Below, one piece after another: positions 1-7,471 of a stretch of 21,595 nucleotides of DNA; positions within the stretch are counted from its first letter, which is position 1, and each line of letters starts with the position of its first letter. The stretch spans positions 1 through 21,595 of the IMG/VR virus record IMGVR_UViG_3300033148_009028; one strand, 5' to 3'. Made by a program: the position numbers and the translations under genes. The notes below the pieces were generated by a model. The model did not search any database. It worked only from the letters and a program-made list of their open reading frames with translations, and was not told the origin of the DNA. The DNA comes from a virus.

Positions 1-1127
1 AAATAATTACCGAAAATTACGTGATTTTTATGTTTTATCACGTGCCTGCCGCGCGGCGGCGGGTTTTTGTCTGTACTAAGCGGCGTCGATGAAGGATTAT
101 GATCTTGATCCATGAAACCCTCGCCGCCCACGCCATCTTTGATGTTTACCTCGCCAACCTTCTGCCACGCCCCGAAACCCTCGTCTGCAAACCTCTTAGT
201 TCGCCGGTAAATATCACGCCGAATGATTCGCTTCACCGTTTCTATGTCCGTTGCGGTTGACATATATTCCCTGCCAAGCCCCAAGTCGGTCAGATTTATG
301 CGGGTTGGTCCTACAGACACTTTTTTAACGGATTCCCCGCCTTCGCCAGGCTCATCCTCATCAGCTTCAAGATCACCCAAATCTCTCAAATCCTTGTAGC
401 CATTCCGCCCTTCCCCCATCCAGTCCAGCGCGATAATAGGGCTGCGAGGCGATGGATTGCTGTACGATACCTTCCCCGACTCGTCCTCGTAAATATAGAC
501 ATAACAGTATTGTGCAAACCCACCGGCAAATATCGGGTCACCCTGCCACTCGGCGCATGGACATGATCCTGTCGGTGTGACACGATCATCAAAAGGATTA
601 ATCTGACGCTTCGGCGGTAGCGCTCCCAACCTCCCCTTTATCCAATCGTCGCCGTCTTTCTTCTCAAAATACTGCACATCGTGTATTCCGTCCGTCAGAA
701 TCAGCTTCTCGCCGAATGAAGCCGATCGGAAATAATCCGGCAGTAAGTTTCCTCCATCATAATCCAGCCAGTCCGCATCTACTTCTGTCCAATTTATTTC
801 ATCAGATTCTTCCCCAGTCCCAATCGTATCGTTCAACTTCGCTAAAAACCTTGATGTAGTACCATTGTCATCAAGGTCGATCGCGATGCTGTACTTGTCG
901 CCATCAGACCTGTAATGACGAAATAACCCGATCACCGGTCCCCCGATTGCTCCGCCCGATCCCGAATTGTAAAGCGGTTCCAATCCCGGTCGCTTATGCC
1001 ACAACCCGTCCCTGAAAAGCCAGTTCTTCAGCATCTGGTATTCTATGTCCATCAGATCCTTGCCGGGACGAGACGTCACCATCCCCCCAGTCATCGGTCG
1101 AATCGTTTTTCGTGTCCATTCCAACAT
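1..1127 (-). CDS. Virion structural protein, probably tail or stopper component (3' end beyond window)
   Basis: A reading frame open for 375 codons runs leftward from an ATG at 1127 and leaves the window without a stop. Its start overlaps the stop of the upstream adaptor gene (TGATG), so it is translationally coupled. The N-terminal part reads like beta-rich phage proteins that measure attachment of DNA or tail: residues about 25-55 contain a W-L-F-R-D-G-L-W segment, then K-R-P-G-L, then V-I-G-L-F-R-H-Y-R-S-D-G. That 'short hydrophobic, KRPG, FR(H/Y)YRSDG' pattern is familiar from podovirus-type tail or stabilisation proteins, but I cannot name a family. The middle holds an acidic Glu/Gly-rich stretch (roughly residues 265-278). 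Its position directly after three adaptor-like genes fits a tail-tube, stopper or propeller protein. The frame is certain, the function is inferred. Confidence 0.8.
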   Translation of the reverse strand, partial: MLEWTRKTIRPMTGGMVTSRPGKDLMDIEYQMLKNWLFRDGLWHKRPGLEPLYNSGSGGAIGGPVIGLFRHYRSDGDKYSIAIDLDDNGTTSRFLAKLNDTIGTGEESDEINWTEVDADWLDYDGGNLLPDYFRSASFGEKLILTDGIHDVQYFEKKDGDDWIKGRLGALPPKRQINPFDDRVTPTGSCPCAEWQGDPIFAGGFAQYCYVYIYEDESGKVSYSNPSPRSPIIALDWMGEGRNGYKDLRDLGDLEADEDEPGEGGESVKKVSVGPTRINLTDLGLGREYMSTATDIETVKRIIRRDIYRRTKRFADEGFGAWQKVGEVNIKDGVGGEGFMDQDHNPSSTPLSTDKNPPPRGRHVIKHKNHVIFGNY

Positions 1128-1732
1128 CAGTTGTACATTGACTCCAAATCTTTAATGGTTTCATTGAGTTGCATCTTGTATCTCTGCCAAAATGGATTTG
1201 CCTTATCCTCACTGATTGCCATCAAATACTTTGCTATTATGTATGTAGTTATCGCTGAATGATACTGCCCTGGCACAGTTAGGTCGCTTGAATCACCCGA
1301 TATGGTCGTATTTGACTCATACCCATATATGAACTTCAACTTGTCATCCCCGGCTGAAGGAGTAAATCCTAACCGGATAGTTGTACTCCCTATCCAAGTA
1401 TAGAGATCTTTAAACTCCTCTGAATAATAATCAGGATGCAGGTCTAAAACAGCCTTGGAAACCTTTCGCAGCGGCTTACCATCATAAGAGACCGCCCAGA
1501 TGCGCACGATCCGCTCGGTGATCGCAGTAGTCGCTGACTGAATGTCATAATCCGTTGAAGTGGTCGTGGTCTTTTTACCTTCGCTGGTTAGGCAACCCGT
1601 ACGACGTGTGAAATCCTTCTCCGCTTCACTGCATAATCTGATTAAACGACCCCGATCAGGTACTGCTATTCCGCACTCCAAAAGCTCATATTCCGCGTCG
1701 TCTACTACAGACTTTACTGTCCCGGAAGCCAT
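1127..1732 (-). CDS. Head-tail adaptor-like protein
   Basis: This 201-residue protein lies between a larger adaptor gene and the putative tail/stopper gene. Its last 60 residues have the pattern common in gp6/gp4-type head-tail connectors: L-x-V-P followed by a helix with many Ala/Ile residues (roughly 152-175), then a charged C-terminal helix ending in a K-D-L-E-S motif. The N-terminal third is helical (E-Y-E-L-L-E, R-L-I-R-L-C-S-E-A-E), and the middle is beta-rich and Thr-rich. It starts one base inside the stop of the upstream gene, so translation is coupled. Connector proteins of this class bind the portal ring and bridge it to the tail. The assignment rests on gene order and helix pattern, not on a diagnostic residue. 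Confidence 0.65.
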   Translation of the reverse strand: MASGTVKSVVDDAEYELLECGIAVPDRGRLIRLCSEAEKDFTRRTGCLTSEGKKTTTTSTDYDIQSATTAITERIVRIWAVSYDGKPLRKVSKAVLDLHPDYYSEEFKDLYTWIGSTTIRLGFTPSAGDDKLKFIYGYESNTTISGDSSDLTVPGQYHSAITTYIIAKYLMAISEDKANPFWQRYKMQLNETIKDLESMYN

Positions 1733-2586
1733 CAGTTACCCTCACTATTTATCCCTAACCAACCCAGAAACTCATTTCCTAACGATAATCCACGTGGATC
1801 AGAATCCTCGCCGAAAATAAACGAAGCCGCGCCCTTTGCAATTAGTTCCTCGTTCCCTTCAAAAGGACATTCGGCTGTTCCAAACTCGGCAGATACATAG
1901 GTTAAATTCGCATAAGCTGAACTGCTACCACCTGTTATTTTCTCACCTTTCTGGAATGTACCTGATATACCCGAAACCTCGAGATAATCACCCCCAACAA
2001 CCGTAACCGTCGCGGTAGCGCTTGAATCAGTGCCTGTTATCGTTTCCCCAACTTGAAATGGATCACCTGTTACTGAACCATGATAGAGTATATCACCGAA
2101 ATCGTATGAAGGCGGATACTTGATGAAAACAAGACCCGGTTCATCACCACCGGTAGTTGGATTGTATGTGGATGCGGAAGGTAGTATTAAACGTATCTGA
2201 CCGTCATTATCAGAATAATAATGATAGCCGTATGTAAGATTAATGTTATGACGAAGATTTATTCTATTACCAATATCCTTGAAATGAATATGCTCTGTAG
2301 ATGTCGTGAAATAGGCATATAGGTCGATTATCCTCTTGACAAATTTACCGAGATTTTTGGATGTTATGATAAATTCAGTGCCGTCAGCTGTTGCTACAAT
2401 TTCTTTCCGTTCCGTTCTAAGCCTCATTAGATCCGATAATGGTAATTTATCCGCCGCGATGTTTTCCGCCCAAGCTATCCCCTGTTGCCTGACTGACTGA
2501 GAATAACGTGTCCAATCACCCCCGGGTTTCGACCCGGGCTCCTGCAGGAAATCACCGATAAGCTCTTCTAAACTCGTGTAATTCAA
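1732..2586 (-). CDS. Head-tail adaptor-like protein with inserted two-repeat beta module
   Basis: This 284-residue protein has an N-terminal helical region (1-100) with segments such as E-E-L-I-G-D-F-L and L-S-D-L-M-R-L-R-T-E-R. Its C-terminus (about 240-284) reads E-E-L-I-A-K-G-A-A-S-F-I-F-G-E-D, like other phage adaptors. Between them, residues about 173-230, lie two copies of a small beta repeat: T-G-x(1,2)-F-x2-G-E-x-I-T-G-x(1,3)-S-S-A-x-A. The same repeat pair is found in the exported protein at 3714-4442. The gene abuts the next upstream adaptor gene without a gap (stop at 2587). The role as a portal-to-tail connector is inferred from order and from the N- and C-terminal pattern. The beta module may decorate the outer surface. 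Confidence 0.65.
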   Translation of the reverse strand: MNYTSLEELIGDFLQEPGSKPGGDWTRYSQSVRQQGIAWAENIAADKLPLSDLMRLRTERKEIVATADGTEFIITSKNLGKFVKRIIDLYAYFTTSTEHIHFKDIGNRINLRHNINLTYGYHYYSDNDGQIRLILPSASTYNPTTGGDEPGLVFIKYPPSYDFGDILYHGSVTGDPFQVGETITGTDSSATATVTVVGGDYLEVSGISGTFQKGEKITGGSSSAYANLTYVSAEFGTAECPFEGNEELIAKGAASFIFGEDSDPRGLSLGNEFLGWLGINSEGN

Positions 2587-3714
2587 TTACCTACTCCTGC
2601 TTGTTAAAATATATCCCTTGCGCGAAACATGAATCTCCTTACCCGCCAATGCCTGAGCCGTGTTGCGGCTTAAATATATGTCGCGTAACCTCTCCTTCTC
2701 CTTCATGTAATCAAACTGAAATTCATCCGCGTCCTTTTTATAATCACGATCCCGCCGTAACAACTTCCACTTGATGAAACTCTCGATTGCCGGTTGAAAA
2801 TCTTCTGAAAGACCGGAGAGTAACTCTATCGTTACACCCGAACCCACCTGAGCAGAAAACGCCTCCTCGAAGTAAAGCGTGTCGTTAGATACGTCCCACT
2901 CGTCAATCACGTGAGATTCGCCGTCTAAAGCCCCGGACTTGACCTCTAATTCTGCGCCACGATAATAATCGTCGCCCCTCTCTGGTATGGCTGTCGAAAT
3001 CGCTGTATCCCCTATCGAACTGCCCGCGCTTGTCGTTGCAACTCGAAAACACTTCGCCGGACGACGTACACCGCTCAAAAACAACTTACCCGTACTGCTT
3101 GGTTGAGGATATATCCATAGTTTCTGACCCTCCTGAGCATACAAATATGGAGTTCCCTGACCTTCACTCCCCCGGTATAACTCCTTAATCTCGGCTGTCG
3201 AAACCGGACTCAGTGGATAACTGTCCCAGTAAACACCATTCTTTTGCTGAGGTCTAATCACATACCACGGCAGATCAACCCACTTGCGTTGTCTGATAAT
3301 TGTAAAACTGTCGGTTGATACCTGACCCGCTATCTCACGTGAAAGATAGAACGTCCATTCCCCTGTACTTATGGCGGAATCAGTTATATATGCGGTCTCT
3401 TTGCGAGTCGTGTTCTCAAGTAAATAACCGTTATAATCGTCGTTTGTGTCGTTATCAAGCGCGGATTCACCATCTACGGCTTCAACCATCACTTTTCTTG
3501 AAGTCGTTCCGGTGTGACAAGTGCCGGATTCCGTTAAATATCCCGAAAGTGTCGTCGATAGCTCTAATGGAACACACTCCAGTTCAAGCGCAATCTCTAA
3601 CTGAGCCTTATTGAAAAGTCGCTCTAACATATCAGGATTCGGAACCACAAGTTCTATATCGTTCCGCAGTTCCGTCAATACCTCGGAAATAACCTTTGAC
3701 ATCAACATGCCCAT
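2587..3714 (-). CDS. Head-tail adaptor / connector protein
   Basis: This 375-residue protein has the clearest connector signature of the three adaptor-like genes. The N-terminus has a helix with V-L-T-E-L-R-N-D-I, then L-F-N-K-A-Q-L-E-I-A-L-E-L (about 33-46). The C-terminus has F-Q-P-A-I-E-S-F-I-K-W-K-L-L-R-R-D-R-D-Y (306-325) and a long charged helix. Inserted between these are two related beta modules at about 91-140 and 247-298. Each begins D-D-Y-x-G-x3-L-E and continues with an (I/V)-x-D-x5-S segment, a strand, and a V-x(4,6)-(T/I)-(I/E) ending. ATG 3714 overlaps the upstream stop (TAATG) and is preceded by AAGGA at good spacing. The protein probably sits on the portal. Function is inferred from pattern and order. 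Confidence 0.72.
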   Translation of the reverse strand: MGMLMSKVISEVLTELRNDIELVVPNPDMLERLFNKAQLEIALELECVPLELSTTLSGYLTESGTCHTGTTSRKVMVEAVDGESALDNDTNDDYNGYLLENTTRKETAYITDSAISTGEWTFYLSREIAGQVSTDSFTIIRQRKWVDLPWYVIRPQQKNGVYWDSYPLSPVSTAEIKELYRGSEGQGTPYLYAQEGQKLWIYPQPSSTGKLFLSGVRRPAKCFRVATTSAGSSIGDTAISTAIPERGDDYYRGAELEVKSGALDGESHVIDEWDVSNDTLYFEEAFSAQVGSGVTIELLSGLSEDFQPAIESFIKWKLLRRDRDYKKDADEFQFDYMKEKERLRDIYLSRNTAQALAGKEIHVSRKGYILTSRSR

Positions 3715-4442
3715 TAATTGTATCCTTTCCTCTCAATAAAAACGTAGATGTTTATAATTCCAGTGTAACACGAATCATTGATTCCGTAAATATCCAGTAC
3801 TAAATAAACCGCAGGGAAATACCCGGGTCTTAACTCCAGCTCGTAGGCTGTGTCGCCCATGTACCAGTAAAGAGCGGAATCCTGAAGCGTCTCATAGAGA
3901 AATACCGGTTCAATCGTACTGATGTCCCAGCCCGCTCCGTATTTTATGTTTATGAATAACGAGTCGAGTTCACACCCGCTTACTTGGTAGGAAATGGAAG
4001 CGTCAACGGCGTCGCAGGAAGGTAGATAGATTCTTCCGTCGACTAAGGATTGAAAATTTATCGCGTTGACTTTGGTGTAAGCACCGGATGAATCACCAGT
4101 TACAGTATCACCGACGAAAAACTCACCACTTGCGTCGGATATATAGAGATTTCCTGAGCCTATTGAATCAATAGTCGCAGTCATACCGGAAGAATCTGCG
4201 GTTATGTCTTCACCCGCGCCGAATGTGCCGGTCGTAGTACCGATCTCAAGGTTGCCCCAGATATAGTCAGCAAGGTCAATAACTATCCGATAAGCAGTCC
4301 CATTACCGCATTTCCGGTAATCCGCGCTGACTATCGCTGTGGAATGCTGGTAATATGACGCGGGAAAAAGCTTCCAATCCTGACCGAAGACCATTGCCGA
4401 CATGAAAGTCAGTAATGCAACCGTAATCAGCAGTCGCTTCAT
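3714..4442 (-). CDS. Exported beta-rich protein with inserted two-repeat module
   Basis: This 242-residue protein begins M-K-R-L-L followed by about 14 hydrophobic residues and an F-G-Q cleavage-like site near residue 20, a textbook Sec signal peptide. It is a paralogue of the next upstream gene (4461-4964): both have a signal peptide, a beta-rich body and a near-identical Y-E-T-(L/I)-Q-D-S-x-L-Y-W-Y segment (183-194 here, 109-120 there), and both end in a hydrophobic strand with I-E-x-K. The 74-residue offset is explained by an insert at about 62-133. The insert contains two G-x-F-x2-G-(E/D)-x-(I/V)-T-x-D-S-S-G repeats, also found in the adaptor at 1732-2586. A secreted protein inside a head-tail gene block is unusual. 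Function is unknown. Confidence 0.8.
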   Translation of the reverse strand: MKRLLITVALLTFMSAMVFGQDWKLFPASYYQHSTAIVSADYRKCGNGTAYRIVIDLADYIWGNLEIGTTTGTFGAGEDITADSSGMTATIDSIGSGNLYISDASGEFFVGDTVTGDSSGAYTKVNAINFQSLVDGRIYLPSCDAVDASISYQVSGCELDSLFINIKYGAGWDISTIEPVFLYETLQDSALYWYMGDTAYELELRPGYFPAVYLVLDIYGINDSCYTGIINIYVFIERKGYN

Positions 4443-4460
4443 TTCTTATGCCCGCTTTGT

Positions 4461-4964
4461 TTACCTGCGTATCTTCAACTCGATCGTCACGTACAGTTTC
4501 AAACCCCCACTCGGTATCTGACTCCCACCGACAAACTTGAACATTAAATAACGCGAAGGTCCAAGGAAACTCCCAAGATTAATCGCCGAACGGGTCGTTG
4601 CCTGATACCAGTAAAGCGATGAATCCTGAATCGTTTCATAGTAACAGGCATCACTTAAACTCATGCTGGAATTGAAAGCATAAGAAATATCTACCCAGCT
4701 TGAATCCAGACTCGAACTTCCATGATACGTTATGCTCGCTGACTCGTAATCGTTATCCAGGTCGATGTAGAAATAAACCACGTCCAGTGTTTGGTAATCC
4801 AGATCGAGCAATAAATCGTAAACCATGAAATTGTCCGATTCAGTGTAAGTCGCGGTCACTACGTCGGCGTTGCTGCTGTAGTATTTTGCATCTACGTTAC
4901 GAGAACCGTAAGCAATTCCCGTTACTACAAAGAGCAACAGATATATCATAATGAGACGTTTCAT
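4461..4964 (-). CDS. Exported beta-rich protein (paralogue of the 3714-4442 gene product)
   Basis: This 167-residue protein starts M-K-R-L-I-M with a hydrophobic core to about residue 19 (ending T-G-I-A-Y-G), so it has a probable signal peptide. The mature part is rich in Tyr, Ser and Asp, has no catalytic signature, and looks like a beta-sandwich. Residues 109-120 (Y-E-T-I-Q-D-S-S-L-Y-W-Y) match the larger paralogue downstream. Without that paralogue's insert, the two align from end to end by eye. The 18-base gap to the next gene and short gap to the previous one show co-transcription with virion genes. It might be an outer-surface or periplasmic protein delivered at lysis, a superinfection factor, or a virion decoration. 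None of these can be decided from sequence. Confidence 0.78.
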   Translation of the reverse strand: MKRLIMIYLLLFVVTGIAYGSRNVDAKYYSSNADVVTATYTESDNFMVYDLLLDLDYQTLDVVYFYIDLDNDYESASITYHGSSSLDSSWVDISYAFNSSMSLSDACYYETIQDSSLYWYQATTRSAINLGSFLGPSRYLMFKFVGGSQIPSGGLKLYVTIELKIRR

Positions 4965-4968
4965 TTCA

Positions 4969-5622
4969 CTACCTCACAAGTTGATGGTTTTTGTAGTAAT
5001 CTGTCTCAAGGTATTGATCGCTGTAGGGCAAAGTTAGAGTAATGTCCAAATCAAGCGTGTCGGTATTAGTCGAATCGACTAATGATTGTATTGCTATCAA
5101 TTTTCCCCTTTCCCAATAGTTCTCTTCTGTGGTAATGTCAACCTCTGCGTCTATGTAGTAATTAACGCTATCATAGGCTGCCTCATCGTTGGAAGAATCA
5201 GAAAACGTGGCAATGGTGATAGTTTGTCCCGTAGCATTAAGCCCTTGCAATCGCAATAAGACGTGAACGGAATCATTGTCTTGTGTAAAATCGCCGTTCG
5301 ATCCATCTACGGTTGCAGCTACGTGGATTGTTCCAATTTTACCCCAATGCTTCCACAAAGGGATGTCTATTGTGGTTAGAACACCGCCAGCACAATTGGC
5401 GCTATCTACATTCATTTCAAAGTAATAAGTTACACCTGTCGGGGTATAATTAACTCTGAAGGTTTCAACTGTAGATGTTTTAACCCAATAACCTTCAAGC
5501 GGGTTCTGCGTGCTCACCGCATCATAAACCCGTCGATGCTTGTTCAGGTCAACACCAAACAGCAAAGTCGCGCATACCCCGATTATCAGAACTACTATGA
5601 ATAAGCCAAAACGCTTTTTCAT
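4969..5622 (-). CDS. Exported protein, first of three signal-peptide genes
   Basis: The best start is the ATG at 5622, preceded by AGAGGA at five bases, giving 217 residues. The frame stays open to 5721, but that extension has no ribosome binding site and would bury the signal peptide. From 5622 the protein starts M-K-K-R-F-G-L-F and has a long hydrophobic core (about 5-24), then V-D-L-N-K-H. The mature part is beta-rich, has few Cys and no recognised motif; a T-I-D-I-P-L-W segment and several D-S-x-N/D-S turns are visible. It is followed by the two paralogous exported proteins and probably acts with them. A hairpin lies just upstream of its ribosome binding site. Function is unknown. Confidence 0.75.
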   Translation of the reverse strand: MKKRFGLFIVVLIIGVCATLLFGVDLNKHRRVYDAVSTQNPLEGYWVKTSTVETFRVNYTPTGVTYYFEMNVDSANCAGGVLTTIDIPLWKHWGKIGTIHVAATVDGSNGDFTQDNDSVHVLLRLQGLNATGQTITIATFSDSSNDEAAYDSVNYYIDAEVDITTEENYWERGKLIAIQSLVDSTNTDTLDLDITLTLPYSDQYLETDYYKNHQLVR

Positions 5623-5641
5623 GTTTTCCTCTAAGTTATCA

Positions 5642-5675
5642 TCACTCCCCCCGGTGATTAAACTGGAGGGAGTAA
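5642..5675 (-). other. Intergenic hairpin between head gene and exported-protein genes
   Basis: ACTCCC (5644-5649 on the plus strand) pairs with GGGAGT (5668-5673), and inside it CCGGT (5651-5655) pairs with ACTGG (5662-5666) around a six-base loop, with small imperfections. There is no U-tract on the minus strand, so this is not a normal terminator. It sits 20 bases before the start of the first exported-protein gene and could tune mRNA stability or the expression step-down after the capsid genes. Confidence 0.5.
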
Positions 5676-5698
5676 TGAGGTTTATGTTCTGCCTAATC

Positions 5699-6409
5699 CT
5701 AAAGCAGCTTGATGAGACCAAGCTTGTTCGCTGCCGGTGCAGGCGACAAGCCTATACCGATAGGAGTGAACAAATCAAGGTTCATATCAGCAATTACTTC
5801 GACGTTACCTTCCGTCGCGTTGCTCGGAATAACAAGTTTTCCGGCTGCAATCGCCGCATCCTGCAGAGCAGGCGCAATACCACTGACCTGACGCCAGAAA
5901 TAAGGCTTGTCTGATTGATCCACGTCGACCGGCGCCTGACCCGCGTACATTCCAAGCAGCGCCGCAGAATCAATGATCTCAACATAGTTAGGATCAAAAA
6001 CAGAGATGTCGATATCTGTGTTTTCGGTGATATCCGTCGGAAGCGCCTCGTGAAGCGTAATCGTAATCGCGGCGCCGGACTTTCCTGCGGTGTTCTTCTT
6101 CACGATAGCAGTGTAACCTACGTTACCGCTGTCGTCAGTGATGTGCAGAATGCAACCCGCTAAACGACCCGCCGCGATGGTTGCCCCGGCGTCTGCCTGA
6201 ACCATCGTGAAAGCCGTATGATCGTAGGTTACGTCATCGACGGAGAATATAGCCACGTGCATCAACGCCTGACCCTTGGTTAGATCCTCCTTCGTCTCAG
6301 ACAGGATGAAATCACCAAGTGCGTTTTTCTTCTTCTCGCCAAGAGGATATCCGGCACGTGAGAGACTTGAAAAAACCTCTGTGTGATCGAAATGTGAGTA
6401 TTTATTCAT
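5699..6409 (-). CDS. Head-associated virion protein following the major capsid gene
   Basis: This 236-residue protein is encoded 15 bases after the major capsid gene. It starts M-N-K-Y-S-H-F-D-H and has a beta-rich body with A-I-F-S-V-D-D-V-T-Y-D, A-G-C-I-L-H-I-T-D-D-S-G-N and I-T-I-T-L-H-E-A-L-P, and a C-terminus rich in Ala, Pro and Gly. Genes at this place in phages with this order usually encode head decoration or head-completion proteins. The alternation of short strands and D-D/D-S-G turns is compatible with a small beta-sandwich decoration protein. A GAGGG-type ribosome binding site (GGAGGGCACAG) precedes the start. No enzyme motif is visible. Decoration is the most likely job, but this is inference from position. 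Confidence 0.6.
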   Translation of the reverse strand: MNKYSHFDHTEVFSSLSRAGYPLGEKKKNALGDFILSETKEDLTKGQALMHVAIFSVDDVTYDHTAFTMVQADAGATIAAGRLAGCILHITDDSGNVGYTAIVKKNTAGKSGAAITITLHEALPTDITENTDIDISVFDPNYVEIIDSAALLGMYAGQAPVDVDQSDKPYFWRQVSGIAPALQDAAIAAGKLVIPSNATEGNVEVIADMNLDLFTPIGIGLSPAPAANKLGLIKLL

Positions 6410-6424
6410 TTTTTCTGTGCCCTC

Positions 6425-7456
6425 CTATGACAATGAGCGGCTTGTGGAACCGCCTTTTATAACACCCTGCTTACGGGGCTCTTCGCAGATGATTTGGCAG
6501 GATACTTCGAAATTGCCCACAATGGCGTCACTGTCGGAGTTGTCCTGAAAATCCTGCCAGTTCATCGCGGCGCCTTCCAACACTGCCAGATAGAAGGTGT
6601 CGGAGTTCGTAAAGAACATATAGCCCGCCGGACAATCGATGTCGATCATCACTGCACGTCCTTCGAACTCAATACCCTTGTAGCTCATCTTCGCAGTGTA
6701 CGGATCGCCCTTGCTGGTCTCGTGAGTCTCTGAAAGCTTCATCACGTCCGTATAACCAGCCCGCTTTAACGCTGAACGCATAATCTTCGTGGTCACGATG
6801 AAATCTACGTTCTCACCCGCGTCATACTCGGTTTCGTCGAGAACCTCTTCCATCGCGTAAGGAAGGAAGTCCGCGTCTGAACTCGTGTACATCTCGCCGA
6901 AGTTGCCTGGAGCAATTGTCTTCACGTAGGAATCCAGTAGAGGATTGTCCGTCGAATCATGCCCGGCATAACTCCGGTTCTCATCGATGATGAGTTTGAA
7001 TCCCTTCATCGGTGTGACTTGAACACCGTCGAATAGTTCGTGGTTGTAGACCTGTCCGTCGCCGAACATATCCCCCGACAACATGCCGCGCGCTGATTTA
7101 CGCGTCCTTTCCACGGTCTTGTCAGTCATCTTGATGATGGCTTCGGGAGTCTTCGCCTTCTTTATCTCCCGCTTGGACATAACGACCGGGAAGATATAGT
7201 CAGCCCATTCGATTGAAGCTCGTTTGGCAAACGACTCTGGCTTGACAAGATAATCGTGAAATGCGGTTATCGTCTGACCCATCTGACTTTTCGTGTCAAA
7301 GAAGGTCCAGTCAATCAGAAAACCGCCTGATATCATCTCACGACGATCCCACATATTGTCAAATGTCGGAAGTCCATAGAAAATGTTGTCGACGAAATCA
7401 TCTGTAAGTATGTATTCACGAACGATTGCGTTCAGATGATCTGTTGTTTCGCTCAT
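6425..7456 (-). CDS. Major capsid protein
   Basis: This 343-residue protein directly follows a typical scaffold gene, the place of the major capsid protein in HK97-fold phages. Features that fit: an N-terminal helical arm (1-30), then a strand-loop region with G-G-F-L-I-D-W-T-F-F; a spine-helix-like stretch at about 105-130 (A-I-I-K-M-T-D-K-T-V-E-R-T-R-K-S) ending in a G-D-M-F-G-D-G turn; and an A-domain-like C-terminal half with D-F-I-V-T-T-K-I-M-R-S-A-L-K and A-G-Y-M-F-F-T-N-S-D-T-F-Y-L. No protease domain is fused and no protease gene is seen nearby, so assembly would rely on the separate scaffold. A good AGGAGA site precedes the ATG. HK97 fold is inferred from size, order and pattern. Confidence 0.8.
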   Translation of the reverse strand: MSETTDHLNAIVREYILTDDFVDNIFYGLPTFDNMWDRREMISGGFLIDWTFFDTKSQMGQTITAFHDYLVKPESFAKRASIEWADYIFPVVMSKREIKKAKTPEAIIKMTDKTVERTRKSARGMLSGDMFGDGQVYNHELFDGVQVTPMKGFKLIIDENRSYAGHDSTDNPLLDSYVKTIAPGNFGEMYTSSDADFLPYAMEEVLDETEYDAGENVDFIVTTKIMRSALKRAGYTDVMKLSETHETSKGDPYTAKMSYKGIEFEGRAVMIDIDCPAGYMFFTNSDTFYLAVLEGAAMNWQDFQDNSDSDAIVGNFEVSCQIICEEPRKQGVIKGGSTSRSLS

Positions 7457-7471
7457 ATGTCTATCTCCTGT

